Source: UMGS1840 sp045661305 (GTDB taxonomy: Bacteria > Bacillota > Clostridia > UMGS1840). Taken from it: a DNA stretch of 64,000 bases. Position numbers and translations under genes: made by a program. Of this stretch, positions 42,846 through 51,792 are shown piece by piece. The DNA is taken from positions 1-64,000 of the forward strand of contig JAZRFJ010000001.1 of NCBI GenBank assembly GCA_045661305.1, in the 5' to 3' direction. Every line of letters begins with the position of its first letter. The stretch's first letter is position 1. The notes beneath the pieces were generated by a model. The model was not told the DNA's origin. It was given only the letters and a program-made list of their open reading frames with translations, and made no database searches.

Positions 42846-43562
42846 ATGAAAGAATATTTTAAACGCACAGAATATCTTCTTGGTGCAGCTTCGATGGAGA
42901 GATTAAAAAACTCCCGAATTGCAGTATTTGGGATAGGCGGTGTCGGCGGATATGTTTGCGAAGCACTTATAAGAAGTGGGATAGGTCAGATTGATATATT
43001 TGACAATGATACAATAAGCGAAACTAATATAAACAGGCAGATTATTGCAACTGTTGATACAATAGGAAAACCAAAAACCCAAGTTATGAAAAAAAGGTTA
43101 CTCTCAATTAATCCGTCTTCCGTTGTTAATGAGCACAATGTTTTTTATTCATCAAAAAACAGCGCTGATTACGATTTTTCCATATTTGATTATGTTGTTG
43201 ATGCTATTGATACCGTAAGCTCAAAAATAGAACTTATACAAAAATGCAAAGAAACAGATACAAGAATTATAAGCTGTATGGGAACAGGAAACAAGCTTGA
43301 CCCTACTAAGCTTGAAATTTCAGATATTTCAAAAACCTCTGTTTGTCCTCTTGCCCGTGTCATGAGATATGAACTAAAGAAAAGGAACATAAAAAAGCTT
43401 AAAGTTCTTTATTCTAAAGAAATACCTATAAAACCAACTGTAAGTTTCAATGAGGATTTACCATCAGGTAAACGCTCCGTACCCGGAAGCACCGCTTTTG
43501 TTCCCTCAGCGGCAGGTTTAATAATTGCAAGTGAGGTAGTAAAAGACATACTTAATAACTGA
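42846..43562 (+). CDS. tcdA: tRNA threonylcarbamoyladenosine dehydratase (TcdA), E1-like
   Basis: 238 aa. ThiF/E1 fold: FGIGGVGGYVCEALIRSGIG nucleotide-binding loop, DIFDNDTISETNINRQI, DYVVDAIDTVSSKIELI, and SCMGTGNKLDPTKLEI followed by SVCPLARVMRYELKKR, which is the TcdA signature. It cyclises t6A37 to ct6A, using ATP. tsaB and tsaE for the preceding step are 16 kb away on the other strand. RBS CGAGG. Confidence 0.93.
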   Translation: MKEYFKRTEYLLGAASMERLKNSRIAVFGIGGVGGYVCEALIRSGIGQIDIFDNDTISETNINRQIIATVDTIGKPKTQVMKKRLLSINPSSVVNEHNVFYSSKNSADYDFSIFDYVVDAIDTVSSKIELIQKCKETDTRIISCMGTGNKLDPTKLEISDISKTSVCPLARVMRYELKKRNIKKLKVLYSKEIPIKPTVSFNEDLPSGKRSVPGSTAFVPSAAGLIIASEVVKDILNN

Positions 43563-43570
43563 TTGAAATC

Positions 43571-43598
43571 AAAAGAGCTGTGATATCACAGCTCTTTT
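43571..43598. terminator. Bidirectional terminator between tcdA and the DUF4340 gene
   Basis: A perfect palindrome of 14+14 nt (AAAAGAGCTGTGAT/ATCACAGCTCTTTT) between convergent genes. Confidence 0.9.
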
Positions 43599-43614
43599 TG
43601 TTTTATATACAATT

Positions 43615-44991
43615 TTATTTTTTCTCCAAAATTTCTTTTATGTTCTTCACAGCCTCAGGCAAACGCTTTTTAAGAAGAATTTTTTCTCCTTTTCCGTTTT
43701 TTGCGAGAATATAATTTCTGTCATCATATGAAACATATTCATATTTAACTGTTTTTCCGTCTGTGTACTTAAATGTAACAGTATATTCTCCGCCTTTTGT
43801 ATCAATAGGTTTAGGAAGCATGGTATCAACAGTTATACCTATTATTTCACGATATGCCTCTTTGAAATCATCCTCTTTTATATCTTTACCGTTTATTTTG
43901 TAGCTGTAGCTGTCCTCTTTTCCCGATATATCAAAAGCAAATTTTTCTCCCTTACCCTCTATAACAACCTGATTTATTTTTGTTATAAGAACAAGATGTG
44001 CCGATTTATCCATAAGTAAATCAGGAGTAAAGGTATCAAGCAAATTATAAAGTGATGGTTCCATAGCAAAAATGTAATTTTCACCGTTAAAAACAGTATA
44101 AACATAACCGTTTTTATCCTTGTTTCCAAATTCAAACACATGCTTATTTGTTCCATCCTCGATTGTAACAGTTTTCTTTCCTATTCCGTATTTACCTTTA
44201 TTACTTATACTGTCATCAGCAAGAAAATACCCTATATTAACTGTATATCCGTTTTCTGAAAGCATTTGATAAAACGGTGTAAGTCTGTCCTCATTCACAG
44301 CCATTTTTTTAGGATATGTCATTACAAAGCTTGTTGTAACATCTAATATATTTGCTTCTTCTTCAGTTTCTGCAACCTTAAAGCCGACATAATCAGCACC
44401 GTCTTTTTTAATCATAACTGATTTTACATCAGGTGTGATAGTCGCAAGGGTAGTCTGTCTGAAACCGTCTGTATGTGTAGTAAAATACGATGCAATATAA
44501 GGTAAGACTGCATAAGTTCTGCCCTCATACTCCAAGAAATGCTGATTTTGACCGATAACCTCATTCCCAAGTATTACAGTTTTATCTGTTCCGTCTTTAA
44601 AATGAATTGTCACTCTTGCACATTCCGAAAACCCTACATCTTCACCCGTAAGTTCCTTTTGTGCCCTTATTGAAAGAAATGAATTAAATGTACCTGACAT
44701 AAGCGATGAGGAATACGGTATGCCTTTGTTATTAAGAAGCTCATATTCGCCTTCGCCTTTATTTACGATAGTAAAGGTTTGTTTTTCATTTTTAACGGTA
44801 ACACTGTCAACATCTTTATTTTCAAAGTCAGTTACAACGATATCCTCTGAAACATCTGAGAAAGAATTGTCTTCCTGTACATCGTTTGTGTTTAAATCGG
44901 GCATTTTCAGTGCAAAAACAAGTCCGACACAAAGAATACCGATAACAACAACAGCAATAACAATATTTCTTATAAGCTTTTTATTATTCAT
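43615..44991 (-). CDS. DUF4340 membrane-anchored protein
   Basis: 458 aa. One N-terminal TM (about 8-28), then a large extracytoplasmic beta-rich domain (FTIVNKGEGEYELLNNKGIPY, VTIHFKDGTDKTVILGNE, FRQTTLATITPDVKSVMIKK). These repeats are typical of DUF4340, found with GldG-type ABC systems. Last gene of a four-gene operon; its start overlaps the GldG-like stop. RBS GAGGAGA. Its molecular role is unknown; the domain is thought to help the complex on the outer face. Confidence 0.85.
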   Translation of the reverse strand: MNNKKLIRNIVIAVVVIGILCVGLVFALKMPDLNTNDVQEDNSFSDVSEDIVVTDFENKDVDSVTVKNEKQTFTIVNKGEGEYELLNNKGIPYSSSLMSGTFNSFLSIRAQKELTGEDVGFSECARVTIHFKDGTDKTVILGNEVIGQNQHFLEYEGRTYAVLPYIASYFTTHTDGFRQTTLATITPDVKSVMIKKDGADYVGFKVAETEEEANILDVTTSFVMTYPKKMAVNEDRLTPFYQMLSENGYTVNIGYFLADDSISNKGKYGIGKKTVTIEDGTNKHVFEFGNKDKNGYVYTVFNGENYIFAMEPSLYNLLDTFTPDLLMDKSAHLVLITKINQVVIEGKGEKFAFDISGKEDSYSYKINGKDIKEDDFKEAYREIIGITVDTMLPKPIDTKGGEYTVTFKYTDGKTVKYEYVSYDDRNYILAKNGKGEKILLKKRLPEAVKNIKEILEKK

Positions 44992-46409
44992 TACAGATAT
45001 CTCCTCTTAAGCCATATGATTATGCCTGCAAGAAGAAGTCCCACAGGGATAAGCCATACAAGCACATAATAAAGAACGGTAATCACAACATCATTAGGAC
45101 GTGTAAAAAGTCCTTTTGTAATGATTTTTGAAGAAATCTTTAACGAATCACTTGAGTTTGTAAGGTAAGTAACTGCATTTTCAGTAAACTCGCTGTTTGC
45201 ACGGTTTCCTGTCATCTGTTCTGTAAGCTCAAAAGCAAGCACATTTCCGATAGCAAAAACTGATGCTGTTTTTTCTTCACCGCTATCTGTTACAACCGTT
45301 TTTTCGCTAAGCACACACAAATCAACAGATCCTTGTAAATCGTTATCATCAAATTCAAATGAGCTTGCATTAAGATTTGTTTCCACAAATGAATCATTTG
45401 ATGATTTTACAAGTGATGTTACAGTTGCTTTTTGAGGATTGTTCTCCACTATATCAAATCCCATTGTGCCACCTACAAACATAACAGGAAGCTTTAAGGA
45501 AATAATATTTGAAGTTATCTGATGTTCCTGCAAATCAGGTGCAAATTCAACGGGTGAGCCGAGTGTTTTTGTTGAATCATTTTCTATAACATAACCATGA
45601 ACAGGCTTTATTCCCCATTCTAAAAGGTAGCTTTCAAATGTCGGACATGAGTTAAGTCCTGGTGAATATAGCAAAACAAGCTTTCCGCCATTATCCAGAA
45701 AAGCATCTATTTTTTCGCATTCCGAAGCGGAAAAGTCAGATGACGGCATAACAGTTGCCAAAACATCAGCATCCTCAGGAATAGGTGCATTCATAATTGA
45801 TATTGTTTCTATATCGTTATCCTTATCTTCTATTACACTGTTGAAGGTTGATGTTTCTCTCTCTCCGTGACCTTCGAGGAAATAGAATTTATTTTCTGTT
45901 ACCTTTCCCGTAACAAACAAAATTCCGTTTGTGAGCTTTGATTCAAGGTCAAAGCTTGACATACTTGACTGACCTGTTGAAGAAAGGTTTTTCACTAAAT
46001 TTGCAACGGAAATAACCTTGTAGCTATCCCCATATTCCAAAATTATATCGCCCTCCGATATAGCTTCACCAAGCTGTTGATACTTAGTGAGCATTGTCTG
46101 ATTTTTATATATGTCAATAAACTGAAAATCTATTTTATTTGTAAGCTGTCTATATCTTTGAAGATACTCTTTAACACGAACATCAACATATTCTTCAGGT
46201 GCTAAAACATATGCCTTAACTTCTACATCAAGCTCCTTTAAAATATCTTTTGTTTCCTCGGATATTTCATAAATTTTATCCTCTGTCAAATCTATTTTGA
46301 GAGGCACTTTTGATGATATTGTTGTAACTATGAGATTAATAAGTATAACTGCAATAACTACAACTGCAGTTATAACCCAGGAATTAACCTTGTATTTTGT
46401 ATTTTTCAT
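44991..46409 (-). CDS. GldG-like ABC system auxiliary protein
   Basis: 472 aa. TM near the N-terminus (about 10-32) and another near the C-terminus (about 445-468), so the large middle domain is outside the membrane. It carries ISEETKDILKELDVEVKAYV, ILEYGDSYKVISVANLVK and FYFLEGHGERETSTFNSVIED, the pattern of the ABC-type uncharacterised transport domain (GldG, DUF4350-like). It probably forms a complex with the ABC-2 permease and ATPase upstream. Confidence 0.87.
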   Translation of the reverse strand: MKNTKYKVNSWVITAVVVIAVILINLIVTTISSKVPLKIDLTEDKIYEISEETKDILKELDVEVKAYVLAPEEYVDVRVKEYLQRYRQLTNKIDFQFIDIYKNQTMLTKYQQLGEAISEGDIILEYGDSYKVISVANLVKNLSSTGQSSMSSFDLESKLTNGILFVTGKVTENKFYFLEGHGERETSTFNSVIEDKDNDIETISIMNAPIPEDADVLATVMPSSDFSASECEKIDAFLDNGGKLVLLYSPGLNSCPTFESYLLEWGIKPVHGYVIENDSTKTLGSPVEFAPDLQEHQITSNIISLKLPVMFVGGTMGFDIVENNPQKATVTSLVKSSNDSFVETNLNASSFEFDDNDLQGSVDLCVLSEKTVVTDSGEEKTASVFAIGNVLAFELTEQMTGNRANSEFTENAVTYLTNSSDSLKISSKIITKGLFTRPNDVVITVLYYVLVWLIPVGLLLAGIIIWLKRRYL

Positions 46410-46424
46410 CCTAAATCCCCTCCC

Positions 46425-47129
46425 TTACTTATATCTTCTTGTTTCGATATTTCTTTTTGCAAGGAAAAGAAATACACCAATAAAGCTTAAATAATAAATA
46501 ATATTCGGCAAATTAAGAAGTCCACTCTGAAAATCTGTATATCTGCCCATTACAGAAAACCAACTAACAATTTCTTTTAACACTTCATTTGTAATGCTTG
46601 TTGTCCAGCTGTCAAGCTGATAAACAAAGAAAAGCGAAACAAATGTTAAAATAGCTGAAACAACCTGGCTTTCAGTACATGATGAAATGAATAGCCCTAC
46701 TGCTATAAATACACCCCATATAAGCATGAAGCCTATATACTGTCCAACAACTTCACTCATTATAGGTGAGCCTATCACAGAAAAAATAACAGGATATATA
46801 AGAGTTATAACACAGCCTACTCCAAACACAGCATATGCCGCAAAGAATTTTCCAAGTACAATATCCCACACACTTACGGGTGCAGTAATCAAAAGCTGGT
46901 CTGTTTTTTTAGCCTTTTCTTCTGATAAAAGTTGCATTGTAAGAACAGGTACAATAAAAAGACAAAGCACATTTACATAGTTTAATATGTAGTCAACTGA
47001 TGCCTGTGTTGTATATAACATAATCGCATAAAACTGCATTGACGCAAGAAAAATAAACGGAGCTAAAAACACATATGCAATCGGAGTTTTAAAATAATTT
47101 TTGAATTCTTTTTTAAATATCGCACTCAT
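46425..47129 (-). CDS. ABC-2 type permease (GldF-like)
   Basis: 234 aa with six TM helices. FKKEFKNYFKTPIAYVFLAPF at the N-terminus, LTMQLLSEEKAKKTDQLLITAPVS (the coupling helix region of GldF) and SCTESQVVSAILTFVS. It overlaps the ATPase stop by one base, so it is translationally coupled to it. Confidence 0.9.
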   Translation of the reverse strand: MSAIFKKEFKNYFKTPIAYVFLAPFIFLASMQFYAIMLYTTQASVDYILNYVNVLCLFIVPVLTMQLLSEEKAKKTDQLLITAPVSVWDIVLGKFFAAYAVFGVGCVITLIYPVIFSVIGSPIMSEVVGQYIGFMLIWGVFIAVGLFISSCTESQVVSAILTFVSLFFVYQLDSWTTSITNEVLKEIVSWFSVMGRYTDFQSGLLNLPNIIYYLSFIGVFLFLAKRNIETRRYK

Positions 47130-48223
47130 TATTCTTCCTCCTCGCTTTCTCTAGGCTCAGTTTTTTCTTCCAAAGCTACCTCTTCTTTTTCTTCTTTTTC
47201 TTCAGGTTTCACAAAAATACTCTTTATTTTTTCAATAAAAGAAACTGGCTTTTCTTCATCGTCCAAAGATTCGTGAATTTCCTCACTTGTAACACGCACA
47301 AAAACATCCTCTAAAGTCGATTTTCTTCTTTCAAAACCTAAAATAACCATTCCCTCGTCTTTAAAAAGATTAAAAAGCTTTTCACGGATATCTTCATCCT
47401 TGTCAAGAGAGGATATTTCGATTTCAACAACACCCTGCTCCTTTGGTGAATCTATGATATGAGTTCCTATAAAATCAGTGTTGCTTACGATTTCATTCAC
47501 ACGGTTTCTCTCGCCTTTTATCTTCATAAGATATGTATTTGTTTCACCGCCTGAAAGGTTCTCTATCGTATCCTGTGCAACAATTCTTCCTTTATTTATA
47601 ATAATAACTCTGTCACAAAGTGCAGTAACTTCCTGCAAAATATGTGTGCTTAAAATAACAGTTCTTTCTTTGCCGAGCTTTTTTATAACATTTCTTATCT
47701 CAATAATCTGTGTTGGGTCAAGACCAACAGTAGGCTCGTCTAATATAAGAACTTCAGGATTTCCGATAAGTGCACCCGCAAGTCCCACTCTTTGCTTATA
47801 ACCTTTTGAAAGGTTTCTTATAAGGCGGTTTTTCATATGAGTAATGCCAACCTGTGACATAACAAGCTCAATATGCTCTTTCTTCTCCTCCTCATTCCCT
47901 TTTACACCCTTTAAATCATATACAAAATCAAGGTACTCATTAGGTGTCATTTCGTTATAAATAGGCGGATGCTCAGGAAGATAGCCTATCTTTCTTTTAG
48001 CCTCTTTCGGATTATCAAGGATGTCAAATCCGCAAACACTCACCTTTCCGCTTGTTTTTGATAAATAGCCTGTCAGGATATTCATTGTTGTACTCTTTCC
48101 CGCACCATTAGGTCCCAAAAAGCCTAAAATTTCGCCCTTTGAAACTGAAAATGATATATCGTTGACAGCTTTATTGCTTCCGTATTTTTTAGTAAGTCCG
48201 GAAATTTCTATAACTGTACTCAC
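47129..48223 (-). CDS. ABC transporter ATPase (GldA-like) with acidic C-terminal tail
   Basis: 364 aa from GTG 48223 with GGGAGG 9 nt upstream. Walker A LGPNGAGKSTTMNIL, Q-loop GYLPEHPPIY, signature NLSKGYKQRVGLAGAL, Walker B VLILDEPTVGLDPTQ and H-loop LSTHILQE are complete. After the regulatory domain, a 50-residue Glu/Lys-rich tail (KPEEKEEKEEVALEEKTEPR...) ends the protein; this is unusual for the family. With the next three genes it makes a Gld-type ABC complex whose substrate outside gliding bacteria is unknown. Confidence 0.92.
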   Translation of the reverse strand: MSTVIEISGLTKKYGSNKAVNDISFSVSKGEILGFLGPNGAGKSTTMNILTGYLSKTSGKVSVCGFDILDNPKEAKRKIGYLPEHPPIYNEMTPNEYLDFVYDLKGVKGNEEEKKEHIELVMSQVGITHMKNRLIRNLSKGYKQRVGLAGALIGNPEVLILDEPTVGLDPTQIIEIRNVIKKLGKERTVILSTHILQEVTALCDRVIIINKGRIVAQDTIENLSGGETNTYLMKIKGERNRVNEIVSNTDFIGTHIIDSPKEQGVVEIEISSLDKDEDIREKLFNLFKDEGMVILGFERRKSTLEDVFVRVTSEEIHESLDDEEKPVSFIEKIKSIFVKPEEKEEKEEVALEEKTEPRESEEEE

Positions 48224-48258
48224 TTTCGTTTTCCTCCCAAAAAATTAATCACTTTTTT

Positions 48259-48287
48259 ATTATATAACAAATATATGTTTTTTTCAA
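48259..48287 (-). promoter_or_regulatory. Promoter of the GldAFG-DUF4340 operon
   Basis: TTGAAA (48282-48287), 17-nt spacer, TATAAT (48259-48264), minus strand. Confidence 0.65.
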
Positions 48288-48300
48288 GAACTTTTTTTAT

Positions 48301-49329
48301 TTATTCAATTGTGACTCTCATCGACGGCGGAACTATATTAACAAAGGTAAGGCCCGGATTTAATACAAGCTCTTTTCCGTCAGCAGTTTTGTAAACAGTT
48401 TTTGCTCTTCTTGAATTTTTCTGCCATGTTATATCAACTGCTTTTCCATTTGTTATATATTTTCCTTTTCCGCTTCCGACAGTACGCATATCCTGTCTGC
48501 CTGCAGTATCCCCCGAAATGGTATAATTTGAAACCTCCTGTAAAATTATATTTACAGGTGCATAAAGAGTGCCGTCAGGGCTTTTGTGAACAGTAGAAGA
48601 ATTCATCGTTCTTTTATAGTTTTTTTCTTCTTCATCATATTCGTATGTTACTTTATAGATTGAATTGTAAGGGATAACGATTTTCTTTGCACTTGCATCC
48701 GATGTAAGCTCTGTCATTTCATCATTGTAAGGAAGAAATTTTGCATCTGTTTTTTGGGATATTCCCTTTTTCTCCATAGCCTTTTTTATATTTTTAATAC
48801 TTGTATAAACGCTGTGATAATCGTATTTATATTTTTCTTCTCTCCAAAAATAGCTCTCATCACCCAAAATTCCGTTCATCATTTTTACGCCTAAATTTCT
48901 CAAATCCTCGCTTGCTCGCGGGCTTACACCAAAGCCTGTAAAGAAAGCGTCATGCTCAAACACAAAATCATAAAAATAATGTCTTACTGAACGGATTGGA
49001 CCTATTTTTGCAGTATCCTTGCCTTTAAAAAACGCAAGTAACCTCGTTACTCCTCCCTCAACATACATTTCATAAATCATATATGCGTCCGAAAGTCCGC
49101 TGTGAGGCCACGAATCCTTGCCGTCATTATCAATTACAACAGCAATCGGTCTTTCATCATTATCATTATATTTTTCTTTTATTTCAGGCTCTTTTTCTGT
49201 CACTTCTTCTATCGGAGGATTTAGATTTTCTTCCGCTTTTTCGTTTTTCTTCTTACCGCAGCCGCTAAATAATCCGAATGAAATTGTGAGTGTTAACAAA
49301 AGTGAAATTGTTCTTAATATATTTTTCAT
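48301..49329 (-). CDS. DUF3048 lipoprotein (YerB-like)
   Basis: 342 aa. Lipoprotein signal peptide with lipobox LFSGC (Cys about residue 24), an acidic linker, then DUF3048: RPIAVVIDNDGKDSWPHSGLSDAYMIYE (two short pieces are diagnostic: PHSGLSDAYMIYEMYVEGG and GPIRSVRHYFYDF). It ends with the second DUF3048 domain (LYAPVNIILQEV, ITWQKNSRR). YerB homologues are wall-associated and of unknown function. It lies 12 nt downstream of the secreted-protein gene, in one operon. Confidence 0.88.
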   Translation of the reverse strand: MKNILRTISLLLTLTISFGLFSGCGKKKNEKAEENLNPPIEEVTEKEPEIKEKYNDNDERPIAVVIDNDGKDSWPHSGLSDAYMIYEMYVEGGVTRLLAFFKGKDTAKIGPIRSVRHYFYDFVFEHDAFFTGFGVSPRASEDLRNLGVKMMNGILGDESYFWREEKYKYDYHSVYTSIKNIKKAMEKKGISQKTDAKFLPYNDEMTELTSDASAKKIVIPYNSIYKVTYEYDEEEKNYKRTMNSSTVHKSPDGTLYAPVNIILQEVSNYTISGDTAGRQDMRTVGSGKGKYITNGKAVDITWQKNSRRAKTVYKTADGKELVLNPGLTFVNIVPPSMRVTIE

Positions 49330-49341
49330 TAACTATACTCC

Positions 49342-50463
49342 TCAATTTTTAGAATAATCAATGATAAGATTACATGTATTGCAATTATCATAACAGTAAA
49401 CATAAACTACCTTTTTCAACATGGAAAGCTCTCTGAAATCTTCATATGTCATTACTGAATAGAAACTATTGAAATTTATAGTCCCAACAGTCGTTTCAAA
49501 AGAATATGCACAAATTCTATCATCCCATTCAACTTCTTTTATATTAGACCAATTTGTCAACTCGCTCTCGCTTGAAAAGCTGTCAACCTTTTTAAATATT
49601 CCAAGCATATTTCCACCGACATAATAAGGAAGCCCTGCAACTGCATATCCGCAAAGCTGAGGTGTTCTTGGTTGAACTTCTGCTGGCTTTAATGTACTGA
49701 TATTATACAACAAAGCCTCTGTCTCGGTATTATTTCTTTCATCTCCTGCAGTTGAAAGCATACCATAATAATAACCGTTATCATAGTTTATAAGATGTCT
49801 GTATAAAGATATTTCATTTTGAGCGTTAAGTGCATACCAAATAATGTCATTGTCTCCTATCTCATATACATCTTCGTTTTCTATTCCTGTTATACCGATT
49901 TTTTGAGGACTTTGTGCCACTGCATATGTAACCTCCTCACCATTTACAAATCCTGTAACAGCACCATCCGCAACTGATTTTACAATCATTGGGTATGCAC
50001 CGTAATCCAGTGCCAATTCAACCTCATCAAAATTATTTTCAACAATCAAACAATTCTCATTTTCGTTTACATTGGCTACCGATTTTAAAGTATCAAAATT
50101 TTCTATAAGAATAACTTTAAAAAGATATTCTTCAATTTCAAGATCATTTAATAAAACAGGTACAGTTGTTGTTCTTTGTGTTTCATAAGCGAACATATTT
50201 CTTTTGTAATATTCTTTAGAAGAACATCCCACAAATCTGCCGTTTTTATCGTCATACACAGCTACAATAATAAGAAATTCTGTATTAACATCTTCTATAC
50301 ATTCATCAACATAGAAAGAAATTTCAGCTTCTAAATTATTACCGCCTTTGAATGTAACACTTTCGAATTTATAATTAAAATCATACAATGGCTCTGCCAT
50401 AACGCAGTTAAAGCTCATGAAAATCAAAATAAAAATTACCATTGTCAAAAAAATCCTTTTCAT
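49342..50463 (-). CDS. Secreted protein of unknown function
   Basis: 373 aa. Signal peptide (about 1-24, FNCVMA cleavage). Residues about 30-125 (ISFYVDEC..LIIVAVYDDKNGRFVG..FKVILIENFDTLKSVA) recall a beta-sandwich found at the end of clostridial S-layer-type and surface enzymes, where a 'tx(L)WDxxxTLKP' strand is usual. The rest is beta-rich and I do not recognise it. It ends in CYDNCNTCNL, a CxxCxxC cluster. Same operon as the DUF3048 lipoprotein. Confidence 0.6.
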   Translation of the reverse strand: MKRIFLTMVIFILIFMSFNCVMAEPLYDFNYKFESVTFKGGNNLEAEISFYVDECIEDVNTEFLIIVAVYDDKNGRFVGCSSKEYYKRNMFAYETQRTTTVPVLLNDLEIEEYLFKVILIENFDTLKSVANVNENENCLIVENNFDEVELALDYGAYPMIVKSVADGAVTGFVNGEEVTYAVAQSPQKIGITGIENEDVYEIGDNDIIWYALNAQNEISLYRHLINYDNGYYYGMLSTAGDERNNTETEALLYNISTLKPAEVQPRTPQLCGYAVAGLPYYVGGNMLGIFKKVDSFSSESELTNWSNIKEVEWDDRICAYSFETTVGTINFNSFYSVMTYEDFRELSMLKKVVYVYCYDNCNTCNLIIDYSKN

Positions 50464-50496
50464 ATAAGTTGTCCCTCCGTTTTTTATAATACATTA

Positions 50497-50525
50497 ATTT
50501 TATCATGTTAGCACAGTATTGTCAA
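50497..50525 (-). promoter_or_regulatory. Promoter of the secreted protein-DUF3048 unit
   Basis: TTGACA (50520-50525), 17-nt spacer, TAAAAT (50497-50502), minus strand. Confidence 0.65.
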
Positions 50526-50612
50526 GATTTTATTCCCAAAATATTATAGGTGAATTATATTACATTTTTATGCAATAATAAATATAAAGCAATACAAAAA
50601 AGGGGAACAATA

Positions 50613-51074
50613 ATGAAAAAAAGAGTAAACGAGTCTTCTTCACAGCAGGTCCATGTGCTGACAATGTCAAATTTAAACGGATATAACAGACTTTTTGGCG
50701 GACAGCTCCTATCATGGATTGATGAGGTTGCAGCAGTTGTTGCAAGAAGACATTCAAACCATAATGTTACAACAGCTTCAATAGGTATGCTGAAATTCAG
50801 AAAGCCTGCCTATGCGAATGAAACAGTGGTTTTAAAAGGAAAAATCACATATACAGGGAAAACCTCGATGGAAGTTGAGGTTAAAACCTATGTGGAAAAA
50901 TTAAACGGCGAAAAAATTCTTATTAATGAAGCTTATGTAATAATGGTTGCACTTGACGAAAATGAAAAGCCCGTGGAAGTCCCTGGACTTATTTTAGAGA
51001 ATGAGGAAGAAAAAAACAACTGGGCACTTGCTTTAAAAAGAAAAGAACACCGAAATTCTTTCCACTCGGATTGA
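50613..51074 (+). CDS. Hotdog-fold acyl-CoA thioesterase
   Basis: 153 aa from ATG 50613, 8 nt after AGGGGA; an upstream in-frame ATG at 50550 lacks an RBS. BFIT/YciA-type single hotdog domain: NLNGYNRLFGGQLLSWIDEVA (N..D catalytic pair), ARRHSNHNVTTASIGMLKF and GKTSMEVEVKTYVE. It hydrolyses acyl-CoA thioesters; chain length unknown. It is divergent from the secreted-protein gene and precedes the HAD phosphatase. Confidence 0.9.
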   Translation: MKKRVNESSSQQVHVLTMSNLNGYNRLFGGQLLSWIDEVAAVVARRHSNHNVTTASIGMLKFRKPAYANETVVLKGKITYTGKTSMEVEVKTYVEKLNGEKILINEAYVIMVALDENEKPVEVPGLILENEEEKNNWALALKRKEHRNSFHSD

Positions 51075-51099
51075 CATTTTTTATAGTTTATGTTAAAAT
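51071..51099 (+). promoter_or_regulatory. Promoter of the HAD phosphatase-mutS2 unit
   Basis: TTGACA (51071-51076), 17-nt spacer, TAAAAT (51094-51099). The first bases overlap the 3' end of the thioesterase gene. Confidence 0.65.
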
Positions 51100-51127
51100 A
51101 TAGTAAAAATATATCAGGAGAATAAAA

Positions 51128-51790
51128 ATGTATAAATGTGCAATATTTGATTTAGACGGAACCTTAGCCGATACCTTAAAAACCATCAGTTATTTTGCAA
51201 ATAAAGCTTTAACTCGCTTCTCGCTTTCACCATATAAAGAAGAAGACTATAAATATATGGTTGGGAACGGTGCAAAAATTTTAATCAAAAGAACTCTTGA
51301 AAACCAAAATTCATATACTGATGAGCTTTTTGAAAAAGTATTTACATATTACAACGAAATATACAATAATGATTTTTTATATCTCACTTCTCCATACGAG
51401 GGGATTTGTGAGCTTTTAAATTTTTTAAAAGAAAATAAAATAAAAATAGGTGCACTTTCAAATAAACCCCACTATCCCACAACAATGATTTTGGATAATA
51501 TATTTGAAAAAGAAACATTTGATTTAAAGTTTGGACAAAGAGAAAATTATCCCATAAAGCCTGACCCCACTGTTCTTCTTGATATGCTTGAAGAATGGAA
51601 TATAAAGCCAGAGGAATGTCTTTATATAGGTGATACAAAAACAGATATGGAAACAGGAAAAAATGCAGGTGCATTTACAATAGGTGTCTTATGGGGATTT
51701 CGTGACAGAGATGAGCTTGAAAAGCATAATGCTGATTTTATTGCCGAAAAGCCGTCTGACATTATTGAATTTATAAAAAAGGATTTTTAA
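51128..51790 (+). CDS. HAD-superfamily phosphatase (phosphoglycolate/pyrophosphate phosphatase-like)
   Basis: 220 aa. Motif I FDLDGTLADTLKTI, motif II GALSNKPHYPTTMI (S/T), Lys motif KPDPTVLLDML and motif III YIGDTKTDMETGKNAG; a small helical cap at about 15-80. It fits the Gph/PpaX group. The substrate is uncertain. It is 2 nt upstream of mutS2, so co-transcribed, with AGGAG as RBS. Confidence 0.88.
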   Translation: MYKCAIFDLDGTLADTLKTISYFANKALTRFSLSPYKEEDYKYMVGNGAKILIKRTLENQNSYTDELFEKVFTYYNEIYNNDFLYLTSPYEGICELLNFLKENKIKIGALSNKPHYPTTMILDNIFEKETFDLKFGQRENYPIKPDPTVLLDMLEEWNIKPEECLYIGDTKTDMETGKNAGAFTIGVLWGFRDRDELEKHNADFIAEKPSDIIEFIKKDF

Positions 51791-51792
51791 AA

